64,000 nt of DNA from assembly GCF_010993745.1 (NCBI RefSeq), contig NZ_WOTN01000001.1, positions 313,235-377,234 of the forward strand. The letters run 5' to 3'. How positions within the stretch are numbered: position 1 is the first letter of the stretch; every line of letters starts with the position of its first letter. This stretch comes from Fodinicola acaciae. GTDB lineage: Bacteria > Actinomycetota > Actinomycetes > Mycobacteriales > HKI-0501. Made by a program: the position numbers and the translations under genes. Below the pieces are notes generated by a model. The model saw only the letters and a program-made list of their open reading frames with translations. It was not told the origin of the DNA and searched no databases. Shown piece after piece: positions 25,921-33,873 of the stretch.

Positions 25921-26835
25921 TTAGAACTGGATGCATTTCCCGTCGCACGGATAGGTCATCATCGTGCCGCAGCCGATCCCGGTGGGTGGGCAGTACTGGT
26001 CGCAATAGAGCGTCCCGCCACACCAGTTCGAGGCGGTCGAGCAGGTGCAGTCGTCGAGGATCGTCGCCTGCTCGGGCGCGCCGAGCCTGCCCACGAGCGC
26101 GTGCGCGCCGTCGTCGCCGTACGCGGCGATGGCGTTGGTGCGCAACCGGTCCAAGGTGGCGTGGTCGCGTTGGCTGAGCCGGTCGTCGAAGGCGATCGAC
26201 AACGCGCGTTTAGCCTCGGCGAGTACGGCGCGTTGTGCCGCGTCCAGCTCGCGGTGCGCGGCCTCGTAGCGAGCGAGCTGCTCCGCCCACAGCTGCCGCC
26301 GCGTTTGTGGTGCCAGCGCTGAGAAAATCGCCTGCCGATGGGCCATCGGATAGGCGGTCACCTCGTCGTAGCTGGTCGGCAGGTTGGCGCGGTTGGCCGC
26401 GACCCACGCCCGCGCCTTGGCCCGCGCCGACTGCTGTGCGGCTGCCGCGGGAGTCGCCAGGCCACCGCTGAGGGCGAAGGCTCCGACCGCGGCAAGCGGT
26501 GCCAGCCGGAGGAACCGGCGACGATCCGGCACACGTACGGCGGCGGCGCCGGCCAGGCTGCGTAGCACTCGGGCCGAGCGCACCGGCCCGAGTCGAAGGG
26601 CCAGCCGGCGCGCCAGCGCGCGACCGGTCCAGGCGCGAACGTGCTCGCCGTCGACCGCGAGCAGGGTCGGAGCCCAGACGGCCGAGTCACCCAGCGCGCG
26701 TTGCCGCAGTTCGCCGATGCGACGGTCGGTGAGGCCGGCCAACGTCAGCCGGGAGCCAGCTGCCTCGCGTACCCGTATGGAGACCTCGGTGCACATCCCG
26801 CAGTCGTCGTCGTACGCGAGAATCCACTCCGTCAT
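25921..26835 (-). CDS. DCC1 thiol-oxidoreductase domain fused to fulvocin C-like Cys-rich domain
   Basis: This 304-residue chimera has three parts. The N terminus (to about residue 95) is a DCC1-like domain with YDDDCGMC (DxxCxxC). Residues about 103-135 look like an internal Tat-type signal: RRRFLRLA, a hydrophobic stretch, then TPAAAA. The remainder resembles bacteriocin fulvocin C-related proteins and ends in a domain with eight Cys (starting DDCTCS). The DCC1 part may oxidise or guide disulfides of its own cargo. The promoter carries three 11-bp heptamer repeats, tying it to the RiPP regulon. Function (bacteriocin, resistance or processing) is not established. Confidence 0.7.
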   Translation of the reverse strand: MTEWILAYDDDCGMCTEVSIRVREAAGSRLTLAGLTDRRIGELRQRALGDSAVWAPTLLAVDGEHVRAWTGRALARRLALRLGPVRSARVLRSLAGAAAVRVPDRRRFLRLAPLAAVGAFALSGGLATPAAAAQQSARAKARAWVAANRANLPTSYDEVTAYPMAHRQAIFSALAPQTRRQLWAEQLARYEAAHRELDAAQRAVLAEAKRALSIAFDDRLSQRDHATLDRLRTNAIAAYGDDGAHALVGRLGAPEQATILDDCTCSTASNWCGGTLYCDQYCPPTGIGCGTMMTYPCDGKCIQF

Positions 26836-26875
26836 GACCGCATCCTTTCGTCGGTTTTGCCGCTGAAACCGCCTT

Positions 26876-26920
26876 ATCGAAACACGTCAGGCTGTCACCC
26901 GGCTGTCACCCGACTGTCTG
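26876..26920 (-). promoter_or_regulatory. Three tandem 11-bp heptamer repeats (SARP-like)
   Basis: On the minus strand: CAGACAG (26920-26914), GTGACAG (26909-26903) and GTGACAG (26898-26892), each 11 bp apart. Ten nt after the last comes a weak -10-like TTCGAT (26881-26876). The heptamer TGACAG matches that of the divergent promoter at 27019-27036. Confidence 0.6.
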
Positions 26921-27018
26921 CCGAGATTGTTGGCCGCGCTGGTGTCGTCACTCAGTTCTGAGCCACCGGAATAAGGCGCGCTCACCCCACTGCCACACCG
27001 CGCCGGCCCGAAAGCGCG

Positions 27019-27052
27019 TTGACAGCAAGATGACAGGGCCGGTCGGTAGCGT
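27019..27052 (+). promoter_or_regulatory. SARP-like paired heptamers and -10 before the SH3 peptide genes
   Basis: TTGACAG (27019-27025), 4 nt, ATGACAG (27030-27036), 10 nt, TAGCGT (27047-27052). The arrangement is identical in spacing to the two large cluster promoters. Confidence 0.6.
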
Positions 27053-27105
27053 CGCTTTCGGTGGGATGTCCGCCAAGAACAATGCGACTCTGGGAAAGGG
27101 GCGAG

Positions 27106-27437
27106 ATGCGTCCCGTTGTACGTACGATGCTGCGCGCCGCCGCCACGACGGCCGTCGCCGGGTTGGTCAGCTTCGGTCTGTGGACCGCGCCGGCCGGGGC
27201 CGCGACGCAGCCCGCCGCTGGAACACACCGGTCGGTCGATGACATCGGCACAAACTGCTTCATCAATACCAACAATGTCAATTACCGGTCCGGCCCGGGC
27301 ACGCAATATCCATCCTACGGTCAGGTCAACCGGGGCCAGGGTTTCTACACCTTCGGTATTCGGACAACTGGCTTTACGGCGACCTGTGGGGCGGCCGCAA
27401 GGGTGTCTGGATTTACGCGCCCTACTGCAGCAGCTGA
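27106..27437 (+). pseudogene. Secreted SH3-like small protein, frameshifted
   Basis: The ATG at 27106 (behind AAAGGGG) starts a signal peptide (LRAAATTAVAGLVSFGLW, cleavage after AGA). This is followed by NCFINTNNVNYRSGPGTQYPS, almost identical to the SH3-like core of the next gene. After GQGFYTFG the frame is lost at about 27357. Reading one base back restores YSDNWLYGDLWGGRKGVWIYAPYCSS and a stop at 27437, matching the paralogue's C terminus. A single T missing from a TT run would explain it. This is either a recent pseudogene or a sequencing error. Confidence 0.75.
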
Positions 27438-27455
27438 GTCGAAAGGACGACATTC

Positions 27456-27761
27456 ATGTTCATGAGCACGCTGATTCGTACGGCCACCGTCGTAGGCGTC
27501 GCGGCGGCCGCCGTCGGCACCGCGGCGACGGGTGTCTCCGCCGCCCCGGCGCCGGCGAAGGCGGCCGCGTTCACCTGTTTTGTCAACACCAACAACGTCA
27601 ACTATCGCTCCGGCCCCGGCACGCAGTATCCGTCGTACGGCCAGGTCAACCGTGGCCAGGGTTTCGACGGGCGGCTTGAGGCGGCCGGCGGCTGGAGCTT
27701 GGGCAACCTGTGGGGTGGCCGGTCCGACGTGTGGATCTACACCCAATACCTGGACTGCTGA
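27456..27761 (+). CDS. Secreted SH3-domain-like small protein
   Basis: This 101-residue protein has a signal peptide (TATVVGVAAAAVGTAATGVSAA) and a bacterial SH3-like domain, NTNNVNYRSGPGTQYPSYG to WIYTQYLDC, ending with a Cys that can pair with the Cys after the signal. The ATG at 27456 has AAAGGACG upstream. It is a tandem paralogue of the frameshifted gene before it and probably co-transcribed from the heptamer-bearing promoter. Such proteins bind cell-wall peptides. A link to the RiPP regulon is inferred from the promoter. Confidence 0.8.
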   Translation: MFMSTLIRTATVVGVAAAAVGTAATGVSAAPAPAKAAAFTCFVNTNNVNYRSGPGTQYPSYGQVNRGQGFDGRLEAAGGWSLGNLWGGRSDVWIYTQYLDC

Positions 27762-27786
27762 CCACTGGGCCGGCGGTGGGACAGCG

Positions 27787-28410
27787 TCAAGGTCGGGTGA
27801 GCCGTCGGGTGAGTGCGGCGACGCCGGGGCCGCTGAGTGCTTGGAGGCCGGCCGTGCGTCCGGTTGCCACCAGGAGCAGGTCTGCCGTGTTGCCGCGCAC
27901 CTCGTCCGGTCCGTCCGGGCGGGTCCAGTCGCCGTCGGTGGCGACGAGCGTCAACCCGGCGAAGCGCGCTGGTGCGTCATAGAACGGGTTGTCGGCGGCG
28001 AAGGCGAGCGCGGCGCGCGCCGGAGCGGCTGGCATGGGCCGGTGCCGGCCGAGCGGACGCGCGATGTCCTGGCCGTGGACGAGGATGTCGAGCAGTGGGT
28101 CCATCGCCGCGCTGCCTGGCATCCGGCGATCCGAGTCGGCCGTCTCTTCCAGTCGGTCGATCAGTGTCGTCGGGTCGTACGCGCGGGCCACACGCCGCGC
28201 GCGGTCGCGCGTCATCCGGTGGAAGTCGCCACGCGCGCGAAGCATGCCGGCGACCATGGCGAGGGTTCCGGTGCGTGTCGTCGTGGTGAGGTGGGCGACG
28301 ACATCGCGTACGGTCCATCCCTCACACAGCGAGTGAGCCTCCCATTCGTCGGCGGACAGGTCGCGCAGAAACGCACCCAGGCTGCGGCGCTCGGCCGCCA
28401 GGTCAGACAC
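27787..28410 (-). CDS. Maleylpyruvate isomerase-family mycothiol-dependent enzyme
   Basis: This 207-residue DinB-like protein of the TIGR03083 type has LCEGWTVRDVVAHL and ILVHGQDIARPLG, which supply the His residues of the metal site. The family uses mycothiol in isomerisation or detoxification reactions. The GTG at 28410 overlaps the restored stop of the broken methyltransferase upstream. A longer open frame to 29076 is that methyltransferase read in the wrong phase. Confidence 0.82.
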   Translation of the reverse strand: MSDLAAERRSLGAFLRDLSADEWEAHSLCEGWTVRDVVAHLTTTTRTGTLAMVAGMLRARGDFHRMTRDRARRVARAYDPTTLIDRLEETADSDRRMPGSAAMDPLLDILVHGQDIARPLGRHRPMPAAPARAALAFAADNPFYDAPARFAGLTLVATDGDWTRPDGPDEVRGNTADLLLVATGRTAGLQALSGPGVAALTRRLTRP

Positions 28411-29173
28411 GGTCGGTTCCGGCGGTGACGAGCCGGGCGCGCGGCCGGTGGCTCCAGGAGCCGGCAGGTGCGTCGCGGAGAAAGTCGGCGCGCAGCCGCT
28501 CCACATAGGCTTCACCCTTGTCCCGCGCCAGCGCGCGCAGCGGACCCACCGGACGTACGCGTCGAAGAAAGTCGCGGCGTCCGGGTGCGTCATTTCGAAG
28601 GAAAGATCGAATCCGCCGACCTCGTCTTCCCAGGCCTCGCGCTCTGCGGTCGGTCCGCGCCGACCAGACGCATCATGCGCGCGAACGGGCCGTCGGATTC
28701 GTTGACGTGCGGCCAAAATACGACCGAAAGCCGGCCACCTGCCGCAGCGCCGCCGTCCACGACCGCATCGCCCGCACCGGGTCCGGAAGCTGCTGCAGTC
28801 CGAAGACCGAGAGCACCGCCGCGCAACGCCCGCTCCAATGCGGGTCGATGGCCGACGCGTCGCCGTGCACGAGGGTGATCCCCGGCCGGTCGGCGATCCG
28901 CCGCTGGGCGACCCGCAGCATCCCAGCGGACAGGTCGATGCCGACCACCTCGCGGTCACCGAAGGCAGCCAGCAGGACGTCGAGCTCAGGGAAGGTGCCG
29001 CAGCACGGCACCAGGACCGGGCCGGGTGGCAGGTCGTCGCCGAGCGCGCGCACGCGGGCCGCCAGCCACGGGGCAAACCGGGGCACGAAATATCGCTCGT
29101 AGCCGTCGGCCGCGTCGTCCCAGCCGGCGGCCACTCGGCGCGAGGTAATGTCTACACTGTCCACATCGGTCAT
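28403..29173 (-). pseudogene. SAM-dependent methyltransferase with three frameshifts
   Basis: From ATG 29173 the frame encodes a class I methyltransferase start (VLVPCCGTFPELDVLL, then VVGIDLSAGMLRVAQRR). It slips near 28736 to a frame giving GGRLSVVFWPHVNESDGPF, near 28648 to TAEREAWEDEVGGFDLSFEM, and near 28553 to LRALARDKGEAYVERLRADF, stopping at 28403. Each slip is explained by loss of one C from a short C run. The reconstructed protein would be about 256 residues. Either the gene is decaying or the sequence has homopolymer errors. Confidence 0.75.
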
Positions 29174-29190
29174 GTTCACACCGTACACAT
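29148..29190. promoter_or_regulatory. Tandem TetR-type operators
   Basis: Two 19-bp near-copies, ATGTCTACACTGTCCACAT (29148-29166) and ATGTTCACACCGTACACAT (29172-29190), start 24 bp apart. Each is a quasi-palindrome of the form ATGT-n-ACAT. They cover the methyltransferase start codon and precede the TetR gene by 18 bp, so the TetR probably represses both. Confidence 0.6.
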
Positions 29191-29208
29191 TGGGGTCGAG
29201 GCGAGGCA

Positions 29209-29802
29209 ATGTCGGGTGCGTACCATCACGGCGACTTGCGGTCCGCGCTGGTCGAGGCTGGTCTGGCCGCGGCCAGAGAGGGCGGTGCGGGGGCGGTCAG
29301 CCTCCGCGAGATCACGCGTACGGTCGGGGTGACGCCCAACGCGGCTTATCGCCACTTCGCCGACCGGCAGGCGATCGTGCTCACCGTCGCGTTGGAGGCG
29401 CAACACCGGCTCGCCCGCGCCATTCGCGACCGGATGGACGCCGCGGCCGGCGCCGACGCGGCGGTGGCGCGGCTGCGCGCGTTCGCCCTGGCGTACGTCG
29501 ACTTCGCCGTTGCCGAGCCGGGGTGGTTTGAGCTGGCCTGCCTGTCCCAGGACGCGCCGCCTGACCCGTCGACGCCGGCGCCGTACGAGCTGCTGCTCGC
29601 GGCGCTGGACGACGCGGTGGCCGCCGGTGCGCTGGCCGCCGACCGCCGGTCGAACGCGGAGTGGGTCTGCTGGACGGCCGCGCACGGCTTCGCGACGCTG
29701 GCGACCAGCGGACCCCTGCAGGGCCTGCGAGGCGAGCCGCTGAAGTCACTCGCCGCACATGTCGTGGAGACGACGATCCGCGGCCTCACCGCACCAGCGT
29801 AG
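29209..29802 (+). CDS. TetR/AcrR-family regulator
   Basis: This 197-residue protein has an N-terminal TetR helix-turn-helix (LREITRTVGVTPNAAYRHFADRQAI) and a C-terminal WHG-type ligand domain. It is divergent from the methyltransferase/mycothiol-enzyme pair, with tandem operators in between. The ligand is unknown. Confidence 0.92.
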   Translation: MSGAYHHGDLRSALVEAGLAAAREGGAGAVSLREITRTVGVTPNAAYRHFADRQAIVLTVALEAQHRLARAIRDRMDAAAGADAAVARLRAFALAYVDFAVAEPGWFELACLSQDAPPDPSTPAPYELLLAALDDAVAAGALAADRRSNAEWVCWTAAHGFATLATSGPLQGLRGEPLKSLAAHVVETTIRGLTAPA

Positions 29803-29840
29803 GAATCAGGCGCAGGTTGCGTGCATGCCGTGGGCTCCGA

Positions 29841-30686
29841 CTACATTCTGGCCAGCAGTTGCCGGGTGACCGTGGAGAGTCGCTCGGCGTCCGCGGGATC
29901 GAGTGTCCTGAGGGTGAGCGGCAGCGTCCTACCCCTATCCACCGCGGTCAACGGGGCAGCCGGTGGATGCTCGATGAACCCGTGGATCGGCTCGACCGAT
30001 CGTTCGACCGTACGTGCCGCGACCGCGGCGGCGACACGGATCAGTGCGCGGGTGGGAGCAGGGAACGGCGTGAGGTCGCCACTTTTGGTGAATCCCGGGT
30101 GATAGAGCACGTAGTGAATCGGGGTCTCGGTTTGCTCGGCGTAGGTGGCGCCGAGCAGGTCGTTGGCGCGACCTGCCTGGAGCTGCGCGGCGACGGCGCT
30201 GTAGCCGCGCTCCAGCTGAAGGTCGTCCCAGTGGATCCTGCCCGCGGTGGCACCCACGCCGGCCACGTTGACGATCACCGGGCTCGCGCTTCGGGACAGC
30301 AGCGGTGCGAGCTCGTGACCGAGGAGATAGCGGCTGAGGTAGTAGAGCGCGAAGGTGCGCTCCAGCCCGTCCGCGGTCACGACGCGCCGCGGTGAAGGCC
30401 TGTTCGCAAACAGGCACAATGCGTCGACGGCTCCGTATCGGCTGGATATCTCGCGGATGGCGGCGCGCGTCTGGGCGATGCTGGACAGGTCGGCCCGGAT
30501 GAACTCCAACCCATCGCCGGAGCCGATCAGGCGCGCGTCGGCGACCGTACGCCGGCCCTTGTCGGGATTGCTGCCGATCACGACAACCCGGTCGCCGCGG
30601 CCGACTCGGCTCAGCGCCAAGGCGCGTCCCATGCCGTCGGTGCCGCCGCTGATGACGACGACGCGGCCCGAGCTCGCTGCGGTCAC
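29841..30686 (-). CDS. SDR-like NAD(P)-binding protein lacking the YxxxK pair
   Basis: This 281-residue protein has the nucleotide-binding start ISGGTDGMGRALA and a retinol-dehydrogenase-like layout. The segment that should carry the catalytic Tyr and Lys aligns as AAQLQAGRAND, with neither residue. It may bind NAD(P) without classic dehydrogenase activity, or use another residue. The start is GTG 30686. It is divergent from the HxlR regulator, which probably controls it. Confidence 0.75.
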   Translation of the reverse strand: MTAASSGRVVVISGGTDGMGRALALSRVGRGDRVVVIGSNPDKGRRTVADARLIGSGDGLEFIRADLSSIAQTRAAIREISSRYGAVDALCLFANRPSPRRVVTADGLERTFALYYLSRYLLGHELAPLLSRSASPVIVNVAGVGATAGRIHWDDLQLERGYSAVAAQLQAGRANDLLGATYAEQTETPIHYVLYHPGFTKSGDLTPFPAPTRALIRVAAAVAARTVERSVEPIHGFIEHPPAAPLTAVDRGRTLPLTLRTLDPADAERLSTVTRQLLARM

Positions 30687-30772
30687 GACGGAGTCCTTCC
30701 GGTGGTTGCTGGTAGTTGGTGGCGTACTGGCATCATCGGTAACGGAGGATGGTTGAGGAAGGAGGCAGTTTC

Positions 30773-31198
30773 ATGTCCGGTACGAACATCGTTGTTCCCT
30801 CCATCGTGGACGTGGAGCTGCCGAGCCCGGTGCCGGTCGAGGAATACGAGCAGTGCGCGGTCACCGACGTGCTCCGCCGCGTCGGCGACAAGTGGTCCAT
30901 CCTGGTCATCGTGCTGCTCGGCAGGCGTCGCTTCCGCTTCAGCGAGCTGCATCGGGAGATCGAGACGATCAGCCAGCGGATGTTGACCCGTACGCTGCGC
31001 GGCCTGGCGCACGACGGCCTGGTCCACCGCGAGGTGTTCCCGACGAAACCGCCGAGCGTCGAATACCGCCTCACCCCGCTCGGGGAGTCGCTGCTCGGGC
31101 CGCTGTCCACCCTCGCCGACTGGGCTGTCGAGCATCAACCTCAGATCGCGGCGGCTCGCGCGCGACCCGACGCCACCGTCGAGGACTCTACGAAGTAG
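30773..31198 (+). CDS. HxlR-family winged-helix regulator
   Basis: This 141-residue protein matches HxlR (CAVTDVLRRVGDKWSILVIVLL, then SQRMLTRTLRGLAHDGLVHR). The ATG at 30773 has AAGGAGG at ideal spacing, better than the in-frame ATG at 30749. It is divergent from the SDR-like gene by 86 bp, the usual arrangement for HxlR proteins sensing quinones, aldehydes or similar stress signals. Confidence 0.9.
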   Translation: MSGTNIVVPSIVDVELPSPVPVEEYEQCAVTDVLRRVGDKWSILVIVLLGRRRFRFSELHREIETISQRMLTRTLRGLAHDGLVHREVFPTKPPSVEYRLTPLGESLLGPLSTLADWAVEHQPQIAAARARPDATVEDSTK

Positions 31199-31520
31199 GC
31201 CACTTGTTGTAGTGCCGCCCGCGAGCCGGGCAACGCCGGTCGTTGTTGTCAACGCCATGCCCGGACGGAACACCCGAGCGCGCTGCACCCGGCGACGGGT
31301 CTTCCAACAGCTGCTGCGTCGTTTCGCTTGCAGCTTCCCGTACGCCTTTTGATGGTCGATCGCCTTCACGATATTCAACACACGCGCGGCGGACTTGCGG
31401 CTCCGCCGACAAAACCACGCCATCAAACAGGTTTGTGGACAAGCGTTTTCGCTCAGGCGGGCGGAACCCCCCACCTCGGCGAGGGTTGGTGATGTCTGTG
31501 CACCGTGATCGACATTGCCA
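31199..31520. other. Intergenic region without a recognisable gene
   Basis: There is no open frame with coding bias and no RNA gene that I can recognise between the HxlR stop and the terminator hairpin at 31521. The minus-strand frame here is a shadow without a start site or codon bias. Confidence 0.5.
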
Positions 31521-31555
31521 AACGAGGCGAGCCGGCATGTGCGGCTCGCCTCGTT
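31521..31555. terminator. Strong 14-bp hairpin terminator
   Basis: AACGAGGCGAGCCG (31521-31534) pairs perfectly with CGGCTCGCCTCGTT (31542-31555) across a 7-nt loop. It lies just after the stop of the minus-strand membrane-protein gene (31574). Confidence 0.75.
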
Positions 31556-31573
31556 GGCGTTCGTTCTATTTCG

Positions 31574-32290
31574 CTACGCGGCTCGCGTTTTGTGACCCCT
31601 CAGGATGCCGAGGCCGATGAATCCGACCCAGACCAGGGTGATCAGTCCGACGAGCGCGTCCGCACCCCAGCCGTTGACGGCGTAGAAGTTCGCAGCGTTC
31701 ATGCCGAAGTAGAGCGACGGTATGGCGAGCAGATTGATCACGGCGAGGACGACGCTGCCGCCGATGGTCCAAGCCGGGACGATGGGGGCGTTCACCGGCC
31801 GGCTCACGGCTTTGGCGAATCCGAGGAAGAACATGGCGACCCACAGGTGGGCGATCGGACCGTGTGCGAGCGCCATGGCCGCGGCCAGTGGACCGTCAGT
31901 CGTGGGGTCCATCGATTTTCCCGGAAAGGCAAGTGGCGTGCCGACCTCCAGTGACGTGGCGAACAGGATGACCGCGACATAGGTGAACAGCGACACGATC
32001 GAGAGTTGCCCGGCCAGGCTGCGTTCCCCGTTGGGGCCGGTCGGCAGCAGCCGGGCCACGCCGATGCCGAAGAAGGTCAATGCGGCCATGATGCCCAGCG
32101 TCAGCAGACCACGTGTGAGGACGTTCGATTCCGGCGGCGGCCCGGAGTAGACGAAATACAGCGCCACCATCAGCACGGATACACCGCCGACTGCGACGCC
32201 GGCCCAGCCGGCGGCGCGACGGGTTGCTGTTTCGGACGCACCAACAGGTCGGGTGACTGCGGTGCCGGGGGTGATCGTGGTCGAGTTCAC
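31574..32290 (-). CDS. Six-TM membrane protein of unknown function
   Basis: This 238-residue protein has six evident hydrophobic segments, the first at about residues 25-48 and the last near 215-232. I do not recognise the family. The GTG start at 32290 overlaps the stop of the small membrane protein upstream (GTGA). The two are divergent from a two-component system, which may regulate them. Confidence 0.7.
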   Translation of the reverse strand: MNSTTITPGTAVTRPVGASETATRRAAGWAGVAVGGVSVLMVALYFVYSGPPPESNVLTRGLLTLGIMAALTFFGIGVARLLPTGPNGERSLAGQLSIVSLFTYVAVILFATSLEVGTPLAFPGKSMDPTTDGPLAAAMALAHGPIAHLWVAMFFLGFAKAVSRPVNAPIVPAWTIGGSVVLAVINLLAIPSLYFGMNAANFYAVNGWGADALVGLITLVWVGFIGLGILRGHKTRAA

Positions 32291-32589
32291 AGTGACTCCT
32301 TGCTCTGGGCGGTCTGATGAGCGGACTGGGAGGTTTGCGACCAGCACGTACGAACGTGGTCGGTCGCGTACAACGCGGCGTTGGCGGCGAGTGCTCCCGC
32401 TGCTGTCAGGAGCCACCAGGGGCTGTCCAGATGGACATTGGTGATGCCGATGATCAGCCACACGATGACCTGCACGACCGTGGCGAATGCGGCGATCATC
32501 GTGACGGCGAACCGGATCCGGGTCGTGGAGCCCGGCTGGGCCTGCGCTAATCCGAGCAGTGCGTTCAGGCGATTTCGTGTCGTGTTCAT
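32287..32589 (-). CDS. Small two-TM membrane protein
   Basis: This 100-residue protein has two hydrophobic helices (about residues 27-50 and 58-77) and no recognised domain. It is translationally coupled to the six-TM protein downstream, so the two may form a complex. The start ATG is at 32589, 129 bp from the divergent histidine-kinase start. Confidence 0.65.
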   Translation of the reverse strand: MNTTRNRLNALLGLAQAQPGSTTRIRFAVTMIAAFATVVQVIVWLIIGITNVHLDSPWWLLTAAGALAANAALYATDHVRTCWSQTSQSAHQTAQSKESL

Positions 32590-32718
32590 GCCGTTAACGA
32601 TGCTGGTTTGCACCCGGTCGCGGCGTCTGTCTCTCGGGCGTACCGGGTGCTCGAACGGCCAGCGCCGACTACGACTTTCGTTGACGGCCATTCCGGCCAT
32701 CCCCTCTACGCTGGCACG

Positions 32719-33873
32719 GTGCAGCTTCATGTGATCGACTCGCGCCAGGACTGGCGGTCGTGGCAATCGCGCGGCCGCCAGGCGCTTCAGGTGCTCGCCG
32801 CCTTCGCCGGCGGCCTCGCGATGTTGTTCCTCGTGCTCGAGCAGCGTCCCGGCGGATGGTGGCGCATCATCGACATCGCGGTCGGAGCGCTCGCGTGCAT
32901 CGCGTTACTGTTCCGTCGCCGCGCACCAATCACCATCGGACTGATACTCGCCGTCGCCGCCGCGTTCTGCGCCACCGCCGGTGTGGCCAACTACGTGGCG
33001 CTGTTCGCCGTGGCACGGCACCGGCGCCTGGAGCAGGCCATCATGGTCGCTCTGGTCGATATCGTCGGATCACTGGGTTTCTGGCTCCTCTATCCCGCCA
33101 ACTCCGCGCTCAGCCTGACCATCGTCGTCAACACCGCCATCGCTCTCGCGGTCGTCGCGTGGGGTGCGTTGCAGAAGACCCAGCAGGACCTGGTCGTCGT
33201 CTACCGGGATCGGGCGGCACGGATCGTACGCGAACGGGAGTTGCGTGCCGAGCAGATCCAGATGGCCGAACGCGCGCGGATCGCCCGTGACATGCATGAC
33301 TCGGTCGCGCACTACATCTCGTTGATCGCCCTGTACGCCGGTGGCCTCGAGGTCGCAGGAGAGAACGCGAAAAACGTCAGTCACACCGCTGCGACCATCC
33401 GTACGACCGCGACCAGCGCCCTCAGCGAGTTGCGTACGGTCATCGGCATGCTGCGCGACGGGACCCTCGTCGTGCCGGAAGAGACCAGTCGGCAGCGGAC
33501 CGTCGAGAACCTCGTCGACCAAGCCCGCCAGGCAGGACAAATCGTCGTCGCCCATCTGGACAGGGGAGTCGTGCAGGAGAAGACCGCGGCAACCGACGAG
33601 GTCTACCGGATCGTCCAGGAGGGGCTGACCAACGCGCGCAAGCACGCACCCGGTGCGATGGTGACCGTCAACGTCCACCTTGACGAGGCGGATGTGGTCA
33701 TCGCCATCTCCAACCCCGTCGGCGACAGTGCTGCCATCCTGCCCGGCAGTGGTGCCGGCCTCGTCGGACTCGCCGAACGGGTCAGCGCCATCGGCGGTGT
33801 CCTCGAACACGAGATCATCGACCACGGAGACGGCAAGATCGAGTTCCGGCTGCAGGGAAGGGTGCCCGCCTGA
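32719..33873 (+). CDS. Sensor histidine kinase (NarL-type partner, HisKA_3)
   Basis: This 384-residue kinase has about five N-terminal membrane helices, a dimerisation segment with RIARDMHDSVAHY (phospho-His in the HD pair) and a C-terminal ATPase domain (EGLTNARKHAPGA as N box, GSGAGLVGLAERV as G box). The start is taken as GTG 32719; GTG 32731 is equally possible. The next gene starts inside its stop (TGATG), a coupled two-component pair. Confidence 0.9.
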   Translation: MQLHVIDSRQDWRSWQSRGRQALQVLAAFAGGLAMLFLVLEQRPGGWWRIIDIAVGALACIALLFRRRAPITIGLILAVAAAFCATAGVANYVALFAVARHRRLEQAIMVALVDIVGSLGFWLLYPANSALSLTIVVNTAIALAVVAWGALQKTQQDLVVVYRDRAARIVRERELRAEQIQMAERARIARDMHDSVAHYISLIALYAGGLEVAGENAKNVSHTAATIRTTATSALSELRTVIGMLRDGTLVVPEETSRQRTVENLVDQARQAGQIVVAHLDRGVVQEKTAATDEVYRIVQEGLTNARKHAPGAMVTVNVHLDEADVVIAISNPVGDSAAILPGSGAGLVGLAERVSAIGGVLEHEIIDHGDGKIEFRLQGRVPA

